Positions 63,685 to 64,000 of a stretch of DNA of 64,000 nucleotides are shown piece by piece. Numbering within the stretch: the first letter of the stretch is position 1; every line of letters starts with the position of its first letter. The DNA comes from Proteles cristata cristata (lineage: Eukaryota; Chordata; Mammalia; Carnivora; Hyaenidae), in the NCBI GenBank assembly GCA_017311185.1, contig JAESUZ010000753.1, positions 62,001 through 126,000 on the forward strand, given 5' to 3'. The notes under the pieces are model-generated. The model had not been told where the DNA came from. It saw only the letters and a list, made by a program, of their open reading frames with translations, and made no database searches. Made by a program: the position numbers and the translations under genes.

Positions 63685-64000
63685 ACTTGGGTCCTACCAC
63701 CTGGCAGGTTTCAGCCTCTTGTGTGGTTGGAGCAGGGATGAGTCATAATGGAGGGGCAGGGAGCTTCTTTTTTTTTTTTTTTTAGGGAACAAGAGTGAAG
63801 ATGGGAGAGTACAGACACTTCCCAGGGGACAGAGAGTAGAATAGTCTAAGTCGGAGGTGGTGGCTCTTTCTGTAGTTGTGGTGAGTTATGTTAGGGAATT
63901 TAGGCCTGGAGTTCTTTTCTGAGCCATGGACAATGCCTGGAGTCAGCCTGTTTCTGGCTTCCCCCATCTGTAGCTTTCTGCATTTACTGCACAACCCATT
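63685..64000. other. Unique sequence with a T15 run
   Basis: A homopolymer of about 15 T at 63769-63783; otherwise nothing recognised. Confidence 0.4.

Noticed and set aside
1..64000. A new multi-gene system
   Set aside because: No cluster of coding genes exists here; the notable structure is layered retrotransposition and a few candidate noncoding elements.

Overview
This window reads as nuclear DNA of a cat-family (felid) carnivore. About 40 copies or fragments of a tRNA-derived CAN SINE are present. They start GGGGCGCCTGGGTGGCTCAG and carry the felid-type body (TCTGTGCTGACAGCTC, GGAGCCTG) and a pyrimidine-rich tail ending in AAATAAATAAA plus poly(A). Dog-type and bear/seal-type CAN SINE bodies differ. 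Older mammalian repeats fill much of the rest: L1, L2, MIR, MaLR LTRs and hAT-type fossils. I found no protein-coding gene, rRNA or tRNA gene that I can defend. The window is best read as intergenic or deep intronic DNA. One 108-bp open segment with splice-like borders (28791-28898) is the only exon candidate.

Layout. 0-7.7 kb: one very old L1 lying antisense, broken up by ten SINEs, a 3' L1 fragment in the opposite orientation and a MaLR LTR. 7.7-12.7 kb: CR1/L3 and MIR relics, a possible conserved AT-site cluster (9.47-9.62 kb) and a SINE inside a SINE (11.4-11.9 kb). 12.7-20.1 kb: mostly unique sequence with L2 fossils. 20.1-25.98 kb: a MIR split by a SINE carrying extra 3' sequence, a young 5'-truncated felid L1 with an apparent 3' transduction (22.4-23.7 kb), a pile-up of four SINEs, then an L2 split by a MaLR LTR that is itself split by an internally deleted SINE. 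26-33 kb: MER5-like and other hAT remnants, a second L2 split by an L1 piece and a SINE, MIRs and a MaLR LTR. 33.9-37.85 kb: a heavily decayed ERV-L-like internal region on the minus strand, with recognisable RNase H and integrase-linker motifs. 37.9-47 kb: mostly unique, with an imperfect palindrome at 43.8 kb. 47-57 kb: SINEs, some of a young subfamily, L2s and a roughly 65-bp L1 3' end with clear target-site duplications. 58.7-62.3 kb: a second long antisense L1 starting in its 3' UTR. 62.3-64 kb: MIRs and a SINE.

The clearest story is layered retrotransposition. Target-site duplications let many insertions be ordered in time: L2/MIR and old L1, then MaLR LTRs, then old CAN SINEs, then young felid SINEs and L1. 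At least six SINEs share a diagnostic set of changes and high CpG retention, which points to one recent source lineage. Repeat family names come from memory of consensus sequences, not from a search, so subfamily names are tentative and boundaries of old repeats are accurate to about 20-50 bp.
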